Below, one piece after another: positions 33,299 to 41,234 of a stretch of DNA of 64,000 nt. Each line of letters starts with the position of its first letter. Positions within the stretch are counted from its first letter, which is position 1. Under the pieces are notes generated by a model. That model searched no databases and had not been told where the DNA came from. It was given only the letters and a program-made list of their open reading frames with translations. The translations under genes were made by a program, and so were the position numbers. Source of the DNA: JB111 sp052093225 (GTDB taxonomy: Bacteria; Actinomycetota; Actinomycetes; Actinomycetales; Actinomycetaceae); contig JBQDDG010000014.1 in the NCBI GenBank assembly GCA_052093225.1, positions 1 to 64,000 on the forward strand, read 5' to 3'.

Positions 33299-33517
33299 TC
33301 AGACGATCGAGTAACTGCCCGCCTGGTGCAGGGCGTCCTCGATGACGGCGGGGTCCAGCACGACGTCGTCCTTGTGCTTGAGGATGATCCGGTTCTCGCC
33401 GTCCTCGATCTCCGCCGAGAACCCCCCGACGCCGCTGACGCCGTACATGGCGGCGCGCACCGCCAGGACGTCACCGTTCGTCGTCATCCCGTCGACTCGG
33501 AAGGTCGTGCTGATCAA
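33299..33517 (-). CDS. HMA-like small protein lacking the CxxC metal motif
   Basis: The product is 72 aa, matching a heavy-metal-associated ferredoxin-like fold in length and pattern ('TTFRVDGMTTNGDVLAVRAAM ... SGVGGFSAEIEDGENRI', then 'AVIEDALHQAGSYSI'). The metal site, normally G-M-T-C-x-x-C, reads G-M-T-T-N-G-D, so there is no cysteine to bind Cu or Zn. It sits between the FNT gene and the cytochrome b/molybdopterin gene, suggesting an accessory or regulatory role (inference). Confidence 0.75.
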   Translation of the reverse strand: MISTTFRVDGMTTNGDVLAVRAAMYGVSGVGGFSAEIEDGENRIILKHKDDVVLDPAVIEDALHQAGSYSIV

Positions 33518-33548
33518 CTGGTCCCCCTCGGGTTCGGTTCGCTCAGGT

Positions 33549-35069
33549 TCAGATCACTCCGTTGAACGCCTGCATGGCGCCGTCCTCACGGGTCCCCCCG
33601 CGGCCGTCACCGTACTCGGAGTAGTCCCGGATCCACTCGACGCTCCGCACCCACTTGACCATCTTGTAGCCGTGGTTGGACTCCACCCGCAGCCGGAGCG
33701 GAGCGCCGAGGTGGAGGTCGAGGGGGCGGCCGTTGCGCTCGTAGGCGAGGATCGTGTCGTCCTCCGCGAGCATCTTCATGTCGAGCACCGTGTAGAAGGG
33801 CTCGCGGGGCCGGTGGTCCCACATCTCCTGGGCGAGGCCGTGGGACGTGATCATCACGTAGTCGGCGCCCTCGGGCCGGGGGCCGAGCCGGTCGAGCACG
33901 TCGGTGAGCTTGACGCCGGCCCACCTCGAGGTGGCCGACCAGCCCTGCATGCACGTGTGGACGGCGATGTACTCGGTCCTCGGCATGGCCTTGAGGTCGT
34001 CGAGGCCGAGCTCGATCGAGGTGCCGTCCAGCGCGTTGCCCACCTCCAGGCGCCAGTCCTTCCAGCCCGTGTCCCGGTGGTGCAGCCACTCGGTCGACTC
34101 GTCCCCGGTGGGCGGCAGGCCGTTCGTCCAGTGGAACTCGGAGATGTCCTTCTCCGTGTAGACCTGCTGCTTCTGCATCCGGGGCTTGAGCGGGTTGAGG
34201 AAAATCTTGCGCCCCGGCTCCGTGAGCGTGACGAGGATCTTCTGCGTGAGCGGCCGGTTGATGAGCGAGGCGTAGCTCAGCGCGATCCAGAAGATGAAGA
34301 CGAGCGCGACGGTGATGATGACGGTCGTGAACGCCTGGGCGTACCGGGTGGTGTCGGTGACGCCGAAGGCCATGTGCGGCAGGTTGTACTCGGGGTGCAC
34401 GAGGAAGACGAGACCCACGTGCATGACGATGAAGAGCGTCATGAACACCATGGCGATGAAGTGCAGCGAACGCGCTCCCTGGTGACCGCCGAACATCTTG
34501 ACGTAGCGGGGGAAGCGGGAGCGGATGGCCGGCGCCATCGCGAGTCCCGAGAGGATGAGGAAGGGCGCGAGCAGGAAGATCACCGCGGTGTAGCCGAGCA
34601 TCTGCAACGCGTCGTACGGGGTGAAGTGCTCGATCCCCGGGACACCGAGACCGAGGTAGATCTTCAGCGACTCCCAGGCCTCGGGGAAGACGTCCCACGA
34701 GGTGGGGATGATGCGGCGCCACAGGCCCGTGCCGAACAGCAGCACCACGTAGACCAGGCCGTTGAGCACCCAGAGCATGACGCCGAGGCCGTGGAAGTGG
34801 CGGCCGAGCCCGATGTTCTTGCGCCCGGGCAGCCCGAGGACCGGGCTCAGGCTGCGCTCGTCCATCAGCGAGGTGTAGACGCCCTCCTCCTGGGGAAGCT
34901 CCTGCCTCGTGAACTTCAGCCACTCGGTGCCGGGCTTGCTGTCGTTGCGCCACCACAACCTCGGCAGGGAGGAGAGCATCTCCCAGCCGCTGCGGATGAG
35001 GATGCCGATGAGCACGAAGTTGATGAGGTGCGTCGCGCGAAGCCAGAGCGGAAAGTTCGGGTCGTCCAC
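33549..35069 (-). CDS. Cytochrome b fused to sulfite-oxidase-type molybdopterin domain
   Basis: The product is 506 aa. Residues about 1-290 are a membrane cytochrome b561-like part with several His in TM helices ('RATHLINFVLIGILIRSGWEM', 'GRHFHGLGVMLWVLNG', 'SLHFIAMVFMTLFIVMHVGLV'). Residues about 325-490 are an Oxidored_molyb domain; the Mo-ligand cysteine is probably in 'AVHTCMQGWSATSRW', followed by 'VKLTDVLDRLG'. It is a probable quinol-linked molybdoenzyme; the substrate is unknown. GTG 35069 has GGAGG 5 nt upstream. It leads the unit HMA-like, FNT. Confidence 0.88.
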   Translation of the reverse strand: MDDPNFPLWLRATHLINFVLIGILIRSGWEMLSSLPRLWWRNDSKPGTEWLKFTRQELPQEEGVYTSLMDERSLSPVLGLPGRKNIGLGRHFHGLGVMLWVLNGLVYVVLLFGTGLWRRIIPTSWDVFPEAWESLKIYLGLGVPGIEHFTPYDALQMLGYTAVIFLLAPFLILSGLAMAPAIRSRFPRYVKMFGGHQGARSLHFIAMVFMTLFIVMHVGLVFLVHPEYNLPHMAFGVTDTTRYAQAFTTVIITVALVFIFWIALSYASLINRPLTQKILVTLTEPGRKIFLNPLKPRMQKQQVYTEKDISEFHWTNGLPPTGDESTEWLHHRDTGWKDWRLEVGNALDGTSIELGLDDLKAMPRTEYIAVHTCMQGWSATSRWAGVKLTDVLDRLGPRPEGADYVMITSHGLAQEMWDHRPREPFYTVLDMKMLAEDDTILAYERNGRPLDLHLGAPLRLRVESNHGYKMVKWVRSVEWIRDYSEYGDGRGGTREDGAMQAFNGVI

Positions 35070-35178
35070 CGGTTCCTCCGTCGGAGATGGGCGCTTGAAT
35101 GGGGGGCGGGCCCACTTTATCCAGCGATATCCCGAAATGAAACGGCAAGGATGCGGAGAATAGTACGTTTCGCACGAC

Positions 35179-35232
35179 TTGTCCGAATAATTGTCGGCGC
35201 GGAGAAATACTTGTGTCGAATTCTTCGGACAA
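35179..35232. promoter_or_regulatory. AT-rich region with perfect 9-bp inverted repeat upstream of the molybdoenzyme gene
   Basis: TTGTCCGAA (35179-35187) and TTCGGACAA (35224-35232) are perfect inverted arms 36 bp apart in one of the most AT-rich stretches of the window (35110-35235). It could be a regulator site for the molybdoenzyme operon or part of a terminator for the LLM gene. Confidence 0.5.
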
Positions 35233-35251
35233 AGGTCCCGTGGGTCGCCGG

Positions 35252-36277
35252 TCAGTCGTGGGAAACCGGTCCCGAGAGCTGCGCGAGGGCGGCGTCGGAG
35301 TCGGCGAGTGCCGTCCGGTCGTGGGTGGAGGAGAACGCGACGACCTCGCTCGCCTCGGTGCGCCGGACGAGCTCCGCGAGCCGGGCTGCGACCTCGGCCT
35401 GCGTGCCGTGGACGCCCTGGTCGATATGGCGCTGCACGGCCGCCTCCTGCTTGTCCGTCAGGCGCGCGTGCGGCGCGGTGCGCAACGGCGGGAAGGCACC
35501 GATCGCCGTCGACTCGACCATCGCCCATGCCTCGTTCAGCGCCAGCTCCCGGGCGCGCTCCGCGCTCGGCGCAACGAGGACGTCGACGCTGATAAGGACG
35601 CGCGGCTCGGGATTCGCCGGGGTCGGCCGGAAGTCGCGGCGGTAGTCGGCGAGCGGCGCGAGGTCGCCCTGCAGGACGGGGCCCCCGACGACGACGGGCA
35701 GCCCGCGCTCAGCAGCCACCGCGAGGCCGGAGCCGGTGGCGAGGACGTACACGGGCGGGGCCGTCGCCGCGCGCGGCATCGCCGTGACCGGGCCGGCGTC
35801 GTCGAGGAGGTCCGTGAGGGCCTCGACGTCGCGGGCGAAGTCGCCCGGCGTGTACCGCTCGACCCCGAGCGCCTCGCGCACGGGCCTCGTGAACCCGAGG
35901 GAGCGGCCGACGCCGAGGTCGATCCGGCCCGGGTACAGCGCGGTGAGCATCCGAGCCTGCTCGGCGACGACGATCGGGGCGTGGTTCGGCAGCATGACGC
36001 CCGCGGAGCCGACCCGGACCCGCTCGGTCCGGGCGGCGATCGCCGCCATGAGGAGCGGCGGCGCCCCGCTGGCGATGCCGGGGACGGCGTGATGCTCGGC
36101 CACCCAGACCCGGTGGAACCCGAGGCGCTCCGCGCGGATCGAGCGCTCGACCGTGGTCGTCAGGGCGTCGCCGGCGGGTTCGTCCTCGCGCGTGCGGGAG
36201 CGGTCGAGCAGGGAGATAGGGACGGACAGGAGCGGGGCGGACGAGGACGCTGACGCGGGCCCGGGCGACTGGGTCAT
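35252..36277 (-). CDS. LLM class flavin-dependent oxidoreductase
   Basis: The product is 341 aa. Luciferase-like blocks are 'AERLGFHRVWVAEHHAVPGIAS', split after AEHH, 'RVRVGSAGVMLPNHAPIVVAEQARML' (in two parts) and 'PGRIDLGVGRSLGFTRP'. This is the MsnO8-like group, FMNH2-dependent monooxygenases of unknown substrate. It stands alone. Confidence 0.92.
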   Translation of the reverse strand: MTQSPGPASASSSAPLLSVPISLLDRSRTREDEPAGDALTTTVERSIRAERLGFHRVWVAEHHAVPGIASGAPPLLMAAIAARTERVRVGSAGVMLPNHAPIVVAEQARMLTALYPGRIDLGVGRSLGFTRPVREALGVERYTPGDFARDVEALTDLLDDAGPVTAMPRAATAPPVYVLATGSGLAVAAERGLPVVVGGPVLQGDLAPLADYRRDFRPTPANPEPRVLISVDVLVAPSAERARELALNEAWAMVESTAIGAFPPLRTAPHARLTDKQEAAVQRHIDQGVHGTQAEVAARLAELVRRTEASEVVAFSSTHDRTALADSDAALAQLSGPVSHD

Positions 36278-36581
36278 GGTGCACCCGACGGTAGCCGCGT
36301 CCGGGCCGTGGCGCCCCGATCGTCAGCGCGTCCGGGCAGCGACGGTCGAGGTCGGTGTCCATCCGGCCACGGCGTCGACACGAAGGACGCACCGAGAACA
36401 CGAGAACGTCACCGAGCGGACCTCCGGCGGCTGTCCTCTCGGCGACCTTCCGTGTCCTCGGCAACAGCTCGTTTCCTCGGCGAGAGCCCGTGTGGCCTCG
36501 ATCTTGCGACGAATCCGGCGGCCCGCGTGCGTATCCCTGTGTGAGGCCGGCGAGCGTCGGCCCGCTCGAGGGGAGACGGAC
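36278..36581. other. Intergenic, 304 bp, no gene seen
   Basis: This separates the divergent LLM and MDMPI-like genes. I see only short CCTCGGC-type direct repeats (36430-36485) and GTATCC near 36531 that might act as a -10. No coding frame with good codon bias is present. Confidence 0.6.
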
Positions 36582-37205
36582 ATGGCAGACATGACAGATA
36601 TGGCGGACATGGCGGACACATACGAGCTCATCGTGACCGAGCGCCGCAGGCTGGCGGACATCTTCGCGGAACTGACAGCCGAGCAGTGGCGCGCGCATAG
36701 CCTGTGCGAGCGCTGGAGCGTGCGGGAGGTGGTCGCGCACATGACGGCGCACCTCACCCGCACCGAGGACGAGTACATGACCGCAGTCATCGAGGCGGGC
36801 GGGGACATGAACACGATGCTCGACGGCTGGGCGCGCGCCGACGCCACCGCCCGCAGTGACGCCGACCTGCTCGAGCTCTACCGCTCCGGGGTCGAGAGCC
36901 GCTGGGAGCCCGGGGGCGGCGGTCTCGAGGGGGCGCTCAGCCACGACGTCATCCACGGTCTCGACATCACGGTGCCGCTAGGCCTGCCCGGCCCCGCGAC
37001 CGAGGCCGTCGCCCGCGTCCTTCAGACAGCCGGACCGATGAACCTGGAGTTCTTCGGCGTCGACCTCACGGGGGTCCGGCTCGAGGCGACCGACGCGGAC
37101 GCGGTGGTCGGCAACGGCGCGAGAGTCGTCGAGCTGCCGGCCACAGAGATCCTCCAGGTCATCACTGCTCGTCGGCCCCTCCCTTCCCCGTCCGGTTCCG
37201 CGTAG
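36582..37205 (+). CDS. Maleylpyruvate isomerase family mycothiol-dependent enzyme (DinB-2/MDMPI)
   Basis: The product is 207 aa. 'LCERWSVREVVAHMTAHLTRTEDEY' carries the metal-binding His of the DinB/MDMPI_N fold, and 'GGLEGALSHDVIHGLDI' carries the second His pair. Mycothiol enzymes are restricted to actinobacteria. GGGGAGAC precedes the ATG. The first 36 bp are four 9-bp units each starting ATG (MADMTDMADMAD). It ends 10 bp before the sigma-factor gene. Confidence 0.85.
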   Translation: MADMTDMADMADTYELIVTERRRLADIFAELTAEQWRAHSLCERWSVREVVAHMTAHLTRTEDEYMTAVIEAGGDMNTMLDGWARADATARSDADLLELYRSGVESRWEPGGGGLEGALSHDVIHGLDITVPLGLPGPATEAVARVLQTAGPMNLEFFGVDLTGVRLEATDADAVVGNGARVVELPATEILQVITARRPLPSPSGSA

Positions 37206-37215
37206 CGTCATGGGG

Positions 37216-38400
37216 GTGGTGACCACCGACGCCCACCCGCACTCCGCAGTGACCGCAGAGGACCTCGACGGCCTCCGCACCGGCCTGACGGGGCTCTGCT
37301 ACCGGATGCTCGGCGACGCGCACGAGGCCGAGGACGCCGTGCAGGAGACCCTGCTCCGGCTGTGGCAGGCGGCGGACCGGTTCGACCCCGCCCGCGGCTC
37401 GCTGCGCACGTGGGCCTACGCGGCGGCGTCGCGGGTGTGTGTCGACATGGCCCGACGCGTGCAGCGCCGGGCGATGCCGATGGATCTGGTGGGACCGACG
37501 TCGCCCGGCGGCCCGATCGGTGAGCCCGAGCCCGAGCGATGGGTCACGCCGATCGCCGACGCGCGCGCTATCGACCCGGCAGAGACCGCGGTGCGCCGGG
37601 AGACGCTGCGCGTGGCGTTCGTCGTCGCGCTCCAACGACTGTCCGCCCAGCAGCGCGCGGTGCTCATCCTCCGGGACGTCTACGCGCTCAGCGCGGTGGA
37701 GACGGGTGAGGCGCTCGGCCTGTCGACGTCCGCCACGCACAGCACGCTGCAGCGCGCACGCCGCGCCCTCGGGCGTGACGCGGTCGGCGACTCCCCCGTC
37801 GAGGCCGACCTCCTCGACCGGTACCGGTCCGCCTTCGAGGCGCACGACGTCGACCGTATGCGCGCGGTCCTCCACGAGGACGTGACGACCTCGATGCCGC
37901 CGTACTCCTTCTGGATGGACGGTCGCGCGGACGTCCTCGACGCGTTCGTGACGCCCGGCGGCTGCCAGGGGCACCGTCTCGTACCGTTCGCCGCGAACGG
38001 CACGACGATGTTCGGCCAGTACCACCCCGACGGCGGCGCCTGGGTCCCGTTCGCGGTGCTCGGGCTCGAGACCGACTCAGGTCGCGTCCGGCGCGGGACG
38101 ACCTGGCTCGACGCTGCGGGCAGGTTCGCGGAGCTCGGGCTACCCGAAGTGCTGACCGCCGAGGTGGACGACCTTGACGATCTGGTGGCGTCGTCGGTCG
38201 ATCACGGCGCGCAGCTCGCGGACGAGGAGCCGTGCGCGAGATCCGCCTCGCTCAGCTCGACAGGACTCGCCGGTCGTCGTCCTCACGCGCGAGCCCGCTC
38301 GGGCAGCCATGACGAAGGTGACCGTCGCATCGACGACGTCGACGGCCAAGGGACCGGCGGGCGACGTCCCGGTCGGCCCTGGCAACGGGCTCGACCGTGA
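37216..38400 (+). CDS. ECF RNA polymerase sigma factor with C-terminal SnoaL-like domain
   Basis: Sigma region 2 is 'CYRMLGDAHEAEDAVQETLLRLWQ' (in part) and region 4 is 'LSAQQRAVLILRDVYALSAVETGEAL', followed by 'TSATHSTLQRARRAL'. Residues about 200-310 form an NTF2/SnoaL fold ('DRYRSAFEAHDVDRMRAVLHEDV'), as in SigG/ECF41-type factors, where it controls activity. GTG 37216 is chosen because it lies 7 nt after TAGCGT; ATG 37210 is only 1 nt from that box. The normal end of this family is near GLPEVL (38153). The last 80 residues read through a decayed toxin-antitoxin region and are probably not native. Confidence 0.88.
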   Translation: MVTTDAHPHSAVTAEDLDGLRTGLTGLCYRMLGDAHEAEDAVQETLLRLWQAADRFDPARGSLRTWAYAAASRVCVDMARRVQRRAMPMDLVGPTSPGGPIGEPEPERWVTPIADARAIDPAETAVRRETLRVAFVVALQRLSAQQRAVLILRDVYALSAVETGEALGLSTSATHSTLQRARRALGRDAVGDSPVEADLLDRYRSAFEAHDVDRMRAVLHEDVTTSMPPYSFWMDGRADVLDAFVTPGGCQGHRLVPFAANGTTMFGQYHPDGGAWVPFAVLGLETDSGRVRRGTTWLDAAGRFAELGLPEVLTAEVDDLDDLVASSVDHGAQLADEEPCARSASLSSTGLAGRRPHARARSGSHDEGDRRIDDVDGQGTGGRRPGRPWQRARP

Positions 38401-38472
38401 ATGTGCCTCGGCGATCGACAACGTCCTGACGATCCCCGTCGCCCTTCTCGGCAGGACGATCGGCTATCTCAC
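38232..38472 (+). pseudogene. Frameshifted MazF/PemK toxin remnant
   Basis: GTG 38232 opens VREIRLAQLDRTR, the typical N-terminus of short actinobacterial MazF toxins. At 38270-38271 one C is missing. In the +1-corrected frame the sequence continues PVVVLTREPARAAMTKVTV, then GDVPVGPGNGLDREC, DNVLTIPVALLGRTIGYLT, all in family order. After 38472 homology stops. So the gene has a 1-nt deletion and a decayed 3' end. The codons before it (AEVDDLDDLVASSVDHG, 38160-38210) may be the tail of a cognate antitoxin, now fused to the sigma-factor frame. Confidence 0.7.
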
Positions 38473-38513
38473 CGTCGTCGTGCGCGGCGACGTCCACCCG
38501 TGGCGGTGCCCGT

Positions 38514-38556
38514 CCGTCGTCGAGGAGTCGATCGACGATCGGCTCCTCGACGACGG
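38514..38556 (-). terminator. Terminator after P-type ATPase gene
   Basis: A perfect 14-bp stem (CCGTCGTCGAGGAG / CTCCTCGACGACGG) with a 15-nt loop lies 28 bp beyond the minus-strand ATPase stop. Confidence 0.7.
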
Positions 38557-38583
38557 CGCGACCCCCGCCCCACCTGGGCTACA

Positions 38584-40569
38584 TCATGCTCTCGCGGGCG
38601 CTTCCGCGGAGGTCGTGACCGTCGGTGTCCGGCCGGTCCGCGTGGGGATGGTGTCTCTCGTCCTGCGTAGCAGTCGCATGGCGTTGACGATCACGACGAG
38701 GACCGAGGCCTCGTGGACGAGCATGCCGAGGGACATGGTCACGCCGCCGGCGAAGACGCCGGCCAGCAGGACCACGACGGTGAGCAGGGCGATGGTGATG
38801 TTCTGCCGCATCACGGAGACGGTGCGCTTGGCCAGGCCGATCGCTTCGGGCAGCTTGAGCAGGTTGTCTCCCATCAGCGCGATGTCGGCGGTCTCGACCG
38901 CGACGGCCGAGCCGGCCGCGCCCATCGCGACCCCGATGTTCGCCGTGGCCAGTGCGGGGGCGTCGTTGACGCCGTCGCCGACCATCGCGACGGTGTAGCC
39001 GTCGCGCTGGAGGGCGGCTACCGCGTCGAGCTTGTCCTCGGGGAGCAGGCCGGCGTGGATCTCGTCGACCCCGGTCTCGGCGCCGATGGCCTCGGCGACG
39101 AGCGGGGCGTCGCCGGTGAGCATGACGACCTTCCGCACGCCTGCCCGGTGCAGGCGGTCGATCATCTCGGCGGCGTCGGTGCGGACGCGGTCGGCGACCG
39201 CGATCACGCCGAGGACGCGGGCGTCGACGGCGACGATCATCGGCGTCCGGCCGGCCCGGGCGAGCTCCTCGGCCGCCTCGACCGCCGCGGTGTCGGTGAG
39301 GTCGAACTGGGCGAGCAGGGCGGCGTTCCCGATCAGCACGCGCTGCCCGTCGACGCGGGCGGTGATCCCCTTGCCCGGGACCGGGTCGATGCCCTCGGGC
39401 AGCGGGGCGGCGATCCCCTCGGCCTCGGCGGCGTCCAGGATCGGGCGGGCGAGCGGGTGCTCGGAGCCGGCCTCGGCACGCGCGGCCCAGGCCAGGACCT
39501 CGGTGCGGGTGGCGTCGGGGTCGGTGACGACGACGTCGGTCAGGTGCGGGCGCCCCTCGGTCAGGGTGCCGGTCTTGTCAACGGCGACGGCGTCGATCTT
39601 CGCGGAGCTCTCCAGGTACTCGCCGCCCTTGATGAGGATGCCGTCCTTGGCGGCGCGGCCGATGCCGGCGACGATCGCGACCGGGATCGAGATGACCAGC
39701 GCGCCGGGGCAGCCGATGACCAGCAGGGTCAGCGCGAGGGTGACGTTCTGGGTGACCAGTCCGGTGACGAGCGCCAGGACAATGATCGCCGGCGTGTACC
39801 AGGTGGAGAACCGGTCGATGAAGGTCTGGGTGCGGGCCTTGGCGTCCTGCGCCTCCTCGACGCGGTGGATGATGCGGGCCAGCGTGGTGTCGGCGCCGAT
39901 GCCGGTGGCGAGCACCTGCAGGAACCCGCCGCGGGAGACGGTCCCGGCGAAGACCGGGTCGCCCTTCGCCTTCTCGGCGGGGATGGACTCGCCGGTGATG
40001 GAGGCCTCGTCCAGCGCGCCGTTGCCGGCGACGACCTGCCCGTCGACCGGGACCTTGGCGCCGTTCTTGACGAGCACGATCTCGCCCATCGCGACCTCGG
40101 CGGCGGGGATCTCGACCTGGGTGCCGTCCCGGGTGACGACCGCGGTGTCCGGGGCGACCGCGACCAGCTCGGCCAGGGCGGAGCGGGTCTTGTTCATCGT
40201 CGCGGCCTCGAGGGCGTGGCCGATCGCGAACAGGAACGTGACCGCGGCGGCCTCCCAGTAGCTGCCGATGATGATCGCGCCGATCGCCGCGATCGAGACC
40301 AGCAGGTCGATGCTGATGTCCTTGACCAGCAGGGCCCGCACCGCCTTGACCACGATGTTGTAGCCGGCCACCACCGCGGCCGCCACCATGAACGCGTCGG
40401 CCGCGATCAGCACACCGCCGGCGTCGGCGGCGTCAGCCAGACCGTGGCTGTGACCCGAGAACGGGTTCACCCCCTGCGACAGCGACAGGCCCGCAGCGAC
40501 GACGATGAGCACGCCGGCGGCCACCGGGACGGTCCACCGGTTGAACACCACCCTCTGCATCCAGTTCAT
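38584..40569 (-). CDS. Heavy-metal translocating P1B-type ATPase with CPG motif
   Basis: The product is 661 aa. Actuator T-G-E-S at about 192, phosphorylated Asp331 in 'AVDKTGTLTEGRPHL', 'SEHPLARPI' (the HP motif of metal pumps) and 'MVGDGVNDAPAL' are all intact. The transmembrane metal motif is Cys-Pro-Gly (287-289, 'VIGCPGALVIS') instead of the usual CPC. There is no N-terminal HMA domain, but an H-x-H-like 'SGHSHG' loop sits near residue 40. Metal specificity cannot be assigned. Its promoter carries an FNR-like box at -41.5. Confidence 0.93.
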   Translation of the reverse strand: MNWMQRVVFNRWTVPVAAGVLIVVAAGLSLSQGVNPFSGHSHGLADAADAGGVLIAADAFMVAAAVVAGYNIVVKAVRALLVKDISIDLLVSIAAIGAIIIGSYWEAAAVTFLFAIGHALEAATMNKTRSALAELVAVAPDTAVVTRDGTQVEIPAAEVAMGEIVLVKNGAKVPVDGQVVAGNGALDEASITGESIPAEKAKGDPVFAGTVSRGGFLQVLATGIGADTTLARIIHRVEEAQDAKARTQTFIDRFSTWYTPAIIVLALVTGLVTQNVTLALTLLVIGCPGALVISIPVAIVAGIGRAAKDGILIKGGEYLESSAKIDAVAVDKTGTLTEGRPHLTDVVVTDPDATRTEVLAWAARAEAGSEHPLARPILDAAEAEGIAAPLPEGIDPVPGKGITARVDGQRVLIGNAALLAQFDLTDTAAVEAAEELARAGRTPMIVAVDARVLGVIAVADRVRTDAAEMIDRLHRAGVRKVVMLTGDAPLVAEAIGAETGVDEIHAGLLPEDKLDAVAALQRDGYTVAMVGDGVNDAPALATANIGVAMGAAGSAVAVETADIALMGDNLLKLPEAIGLAKRTVSVMRQNITIALLTVVVLLAGVFAGGVTMSLGMLVHEASVLVVIVNAMRLLRRTRDTIPTRTGRTPTVTTSAEAPARA

Positions 40570-40619
40570 GGCTCTTGTCCTTTGCCTCGTTGAGTCTCTT
40601 TGCCCGGCGTTCCGAGCGA

Positions 40620-40678
40620 TGATTCGAACCTACGACCGTCCGGTTCGGGCCTCCATGACCGGGGTCAAACAGCCGCAG
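40620..40678 (-). promoter_or_regulatory. FNR-like class II promoter of the P-type ATPase gene
   Basis: Read on the minus strand: CTGCGGCTG (plus 40670-40678), dyad TTGACCCCGGTCAT (plus 40655-40668, centre 40661.5), -10 TAGGTT (plus 40627-40632), predicted start 40620. The dyad centre is at -41.5. The 5' leader is about 51 nt. Confidence 0.8.
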
Positions 40679-40799
40679 ATCGCCTGGCGGCGGCACGAGA
40701 AAGCGCCGCCGCCGAAGTCGGGGGGACTCGGCGGCGGCGCAGTCAGGTGCCCGGCGCGAGATGTACGGACCCGCAAGGGGCGGACCCGGCGTCAGCGGG

Positions 40800-41039
40800 T
40801 CAGAATGCGGAGAGCATTGCCGTGTAGCCGGCCTTGCCGATCGCCGCAACGATCTCCTCGGTCGACGTGACCGACGGGTCGTGGTCCACCTCGACCCTGC
40901 CGGACGCGAACTTCACCGCCACGTCCGAGACGCCCGGCAGCTTGCCGACGCGCTTCTCGATCTTCCCCACGCACGACGGGCAAGAGAACCCTTCCGCACG
41001 AAAGACCGAATGAGTGATGTTCTGGGTGGCGGTAGCCAT
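40800..41039 (-). CDS. HMA-domain metal chaperone
   Basis: The product is 79 aa. The metal site is 'AEGFSCPSCVGKIEKRVGKL', a normal C-x-x-C in a ferredoxin-like HMA fold. It presumably hands a soft metal (Cu, Zn or similar) to the neighbouring ATPase, which lacks its own HMA domain. GGAG precedes ATG 41039. It has its own FNR-like promoter rather than being an operon member. Confidence 0.92.
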   Translation of the reverse strand: MATATQNITHSVFRAEGFSCPSCVGKIEKRVGKLPGVSDVAVKFASGRVEVDHDPSVTSTEEIVAAIGKAGYTAMLSAF

Positions 41040-41088
41040 GCTGTCTTCTCCTTCGAGTTCTTCGTCGCCCCGGCCTCCCGGGGCTGTC

Positions 41089-41147
41089 GACGTCGAATCT
41101 ACGAGTGACCGCACCGGCCGACCATGACGCGGATCAATCAGCCGCAG
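41089..41147 (-). promoter_or_regulatory. FNR-like class II promoter of the HMA protein gene
   Basis: On the minus strand: CTGCGGCTG (plus 41139-41147), dyad TTGATCCGCGTCAT (plus 41124-41137, centre 41130.5), -10 TAGATT (plus 41096-41101), predicted start 41089. The centre is at -41.5 and the leader is about 50 nt. Confidence 0.8.
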
Positions 41148-41234
41148 GCGATCCGTATCGCCTGGTCGGAAGTCCTTTTCCATCTGTTCGCGGGCCCGCT
41201 GTCCGCGGCACGGCGCCTGATACCGGGGGCGGGC

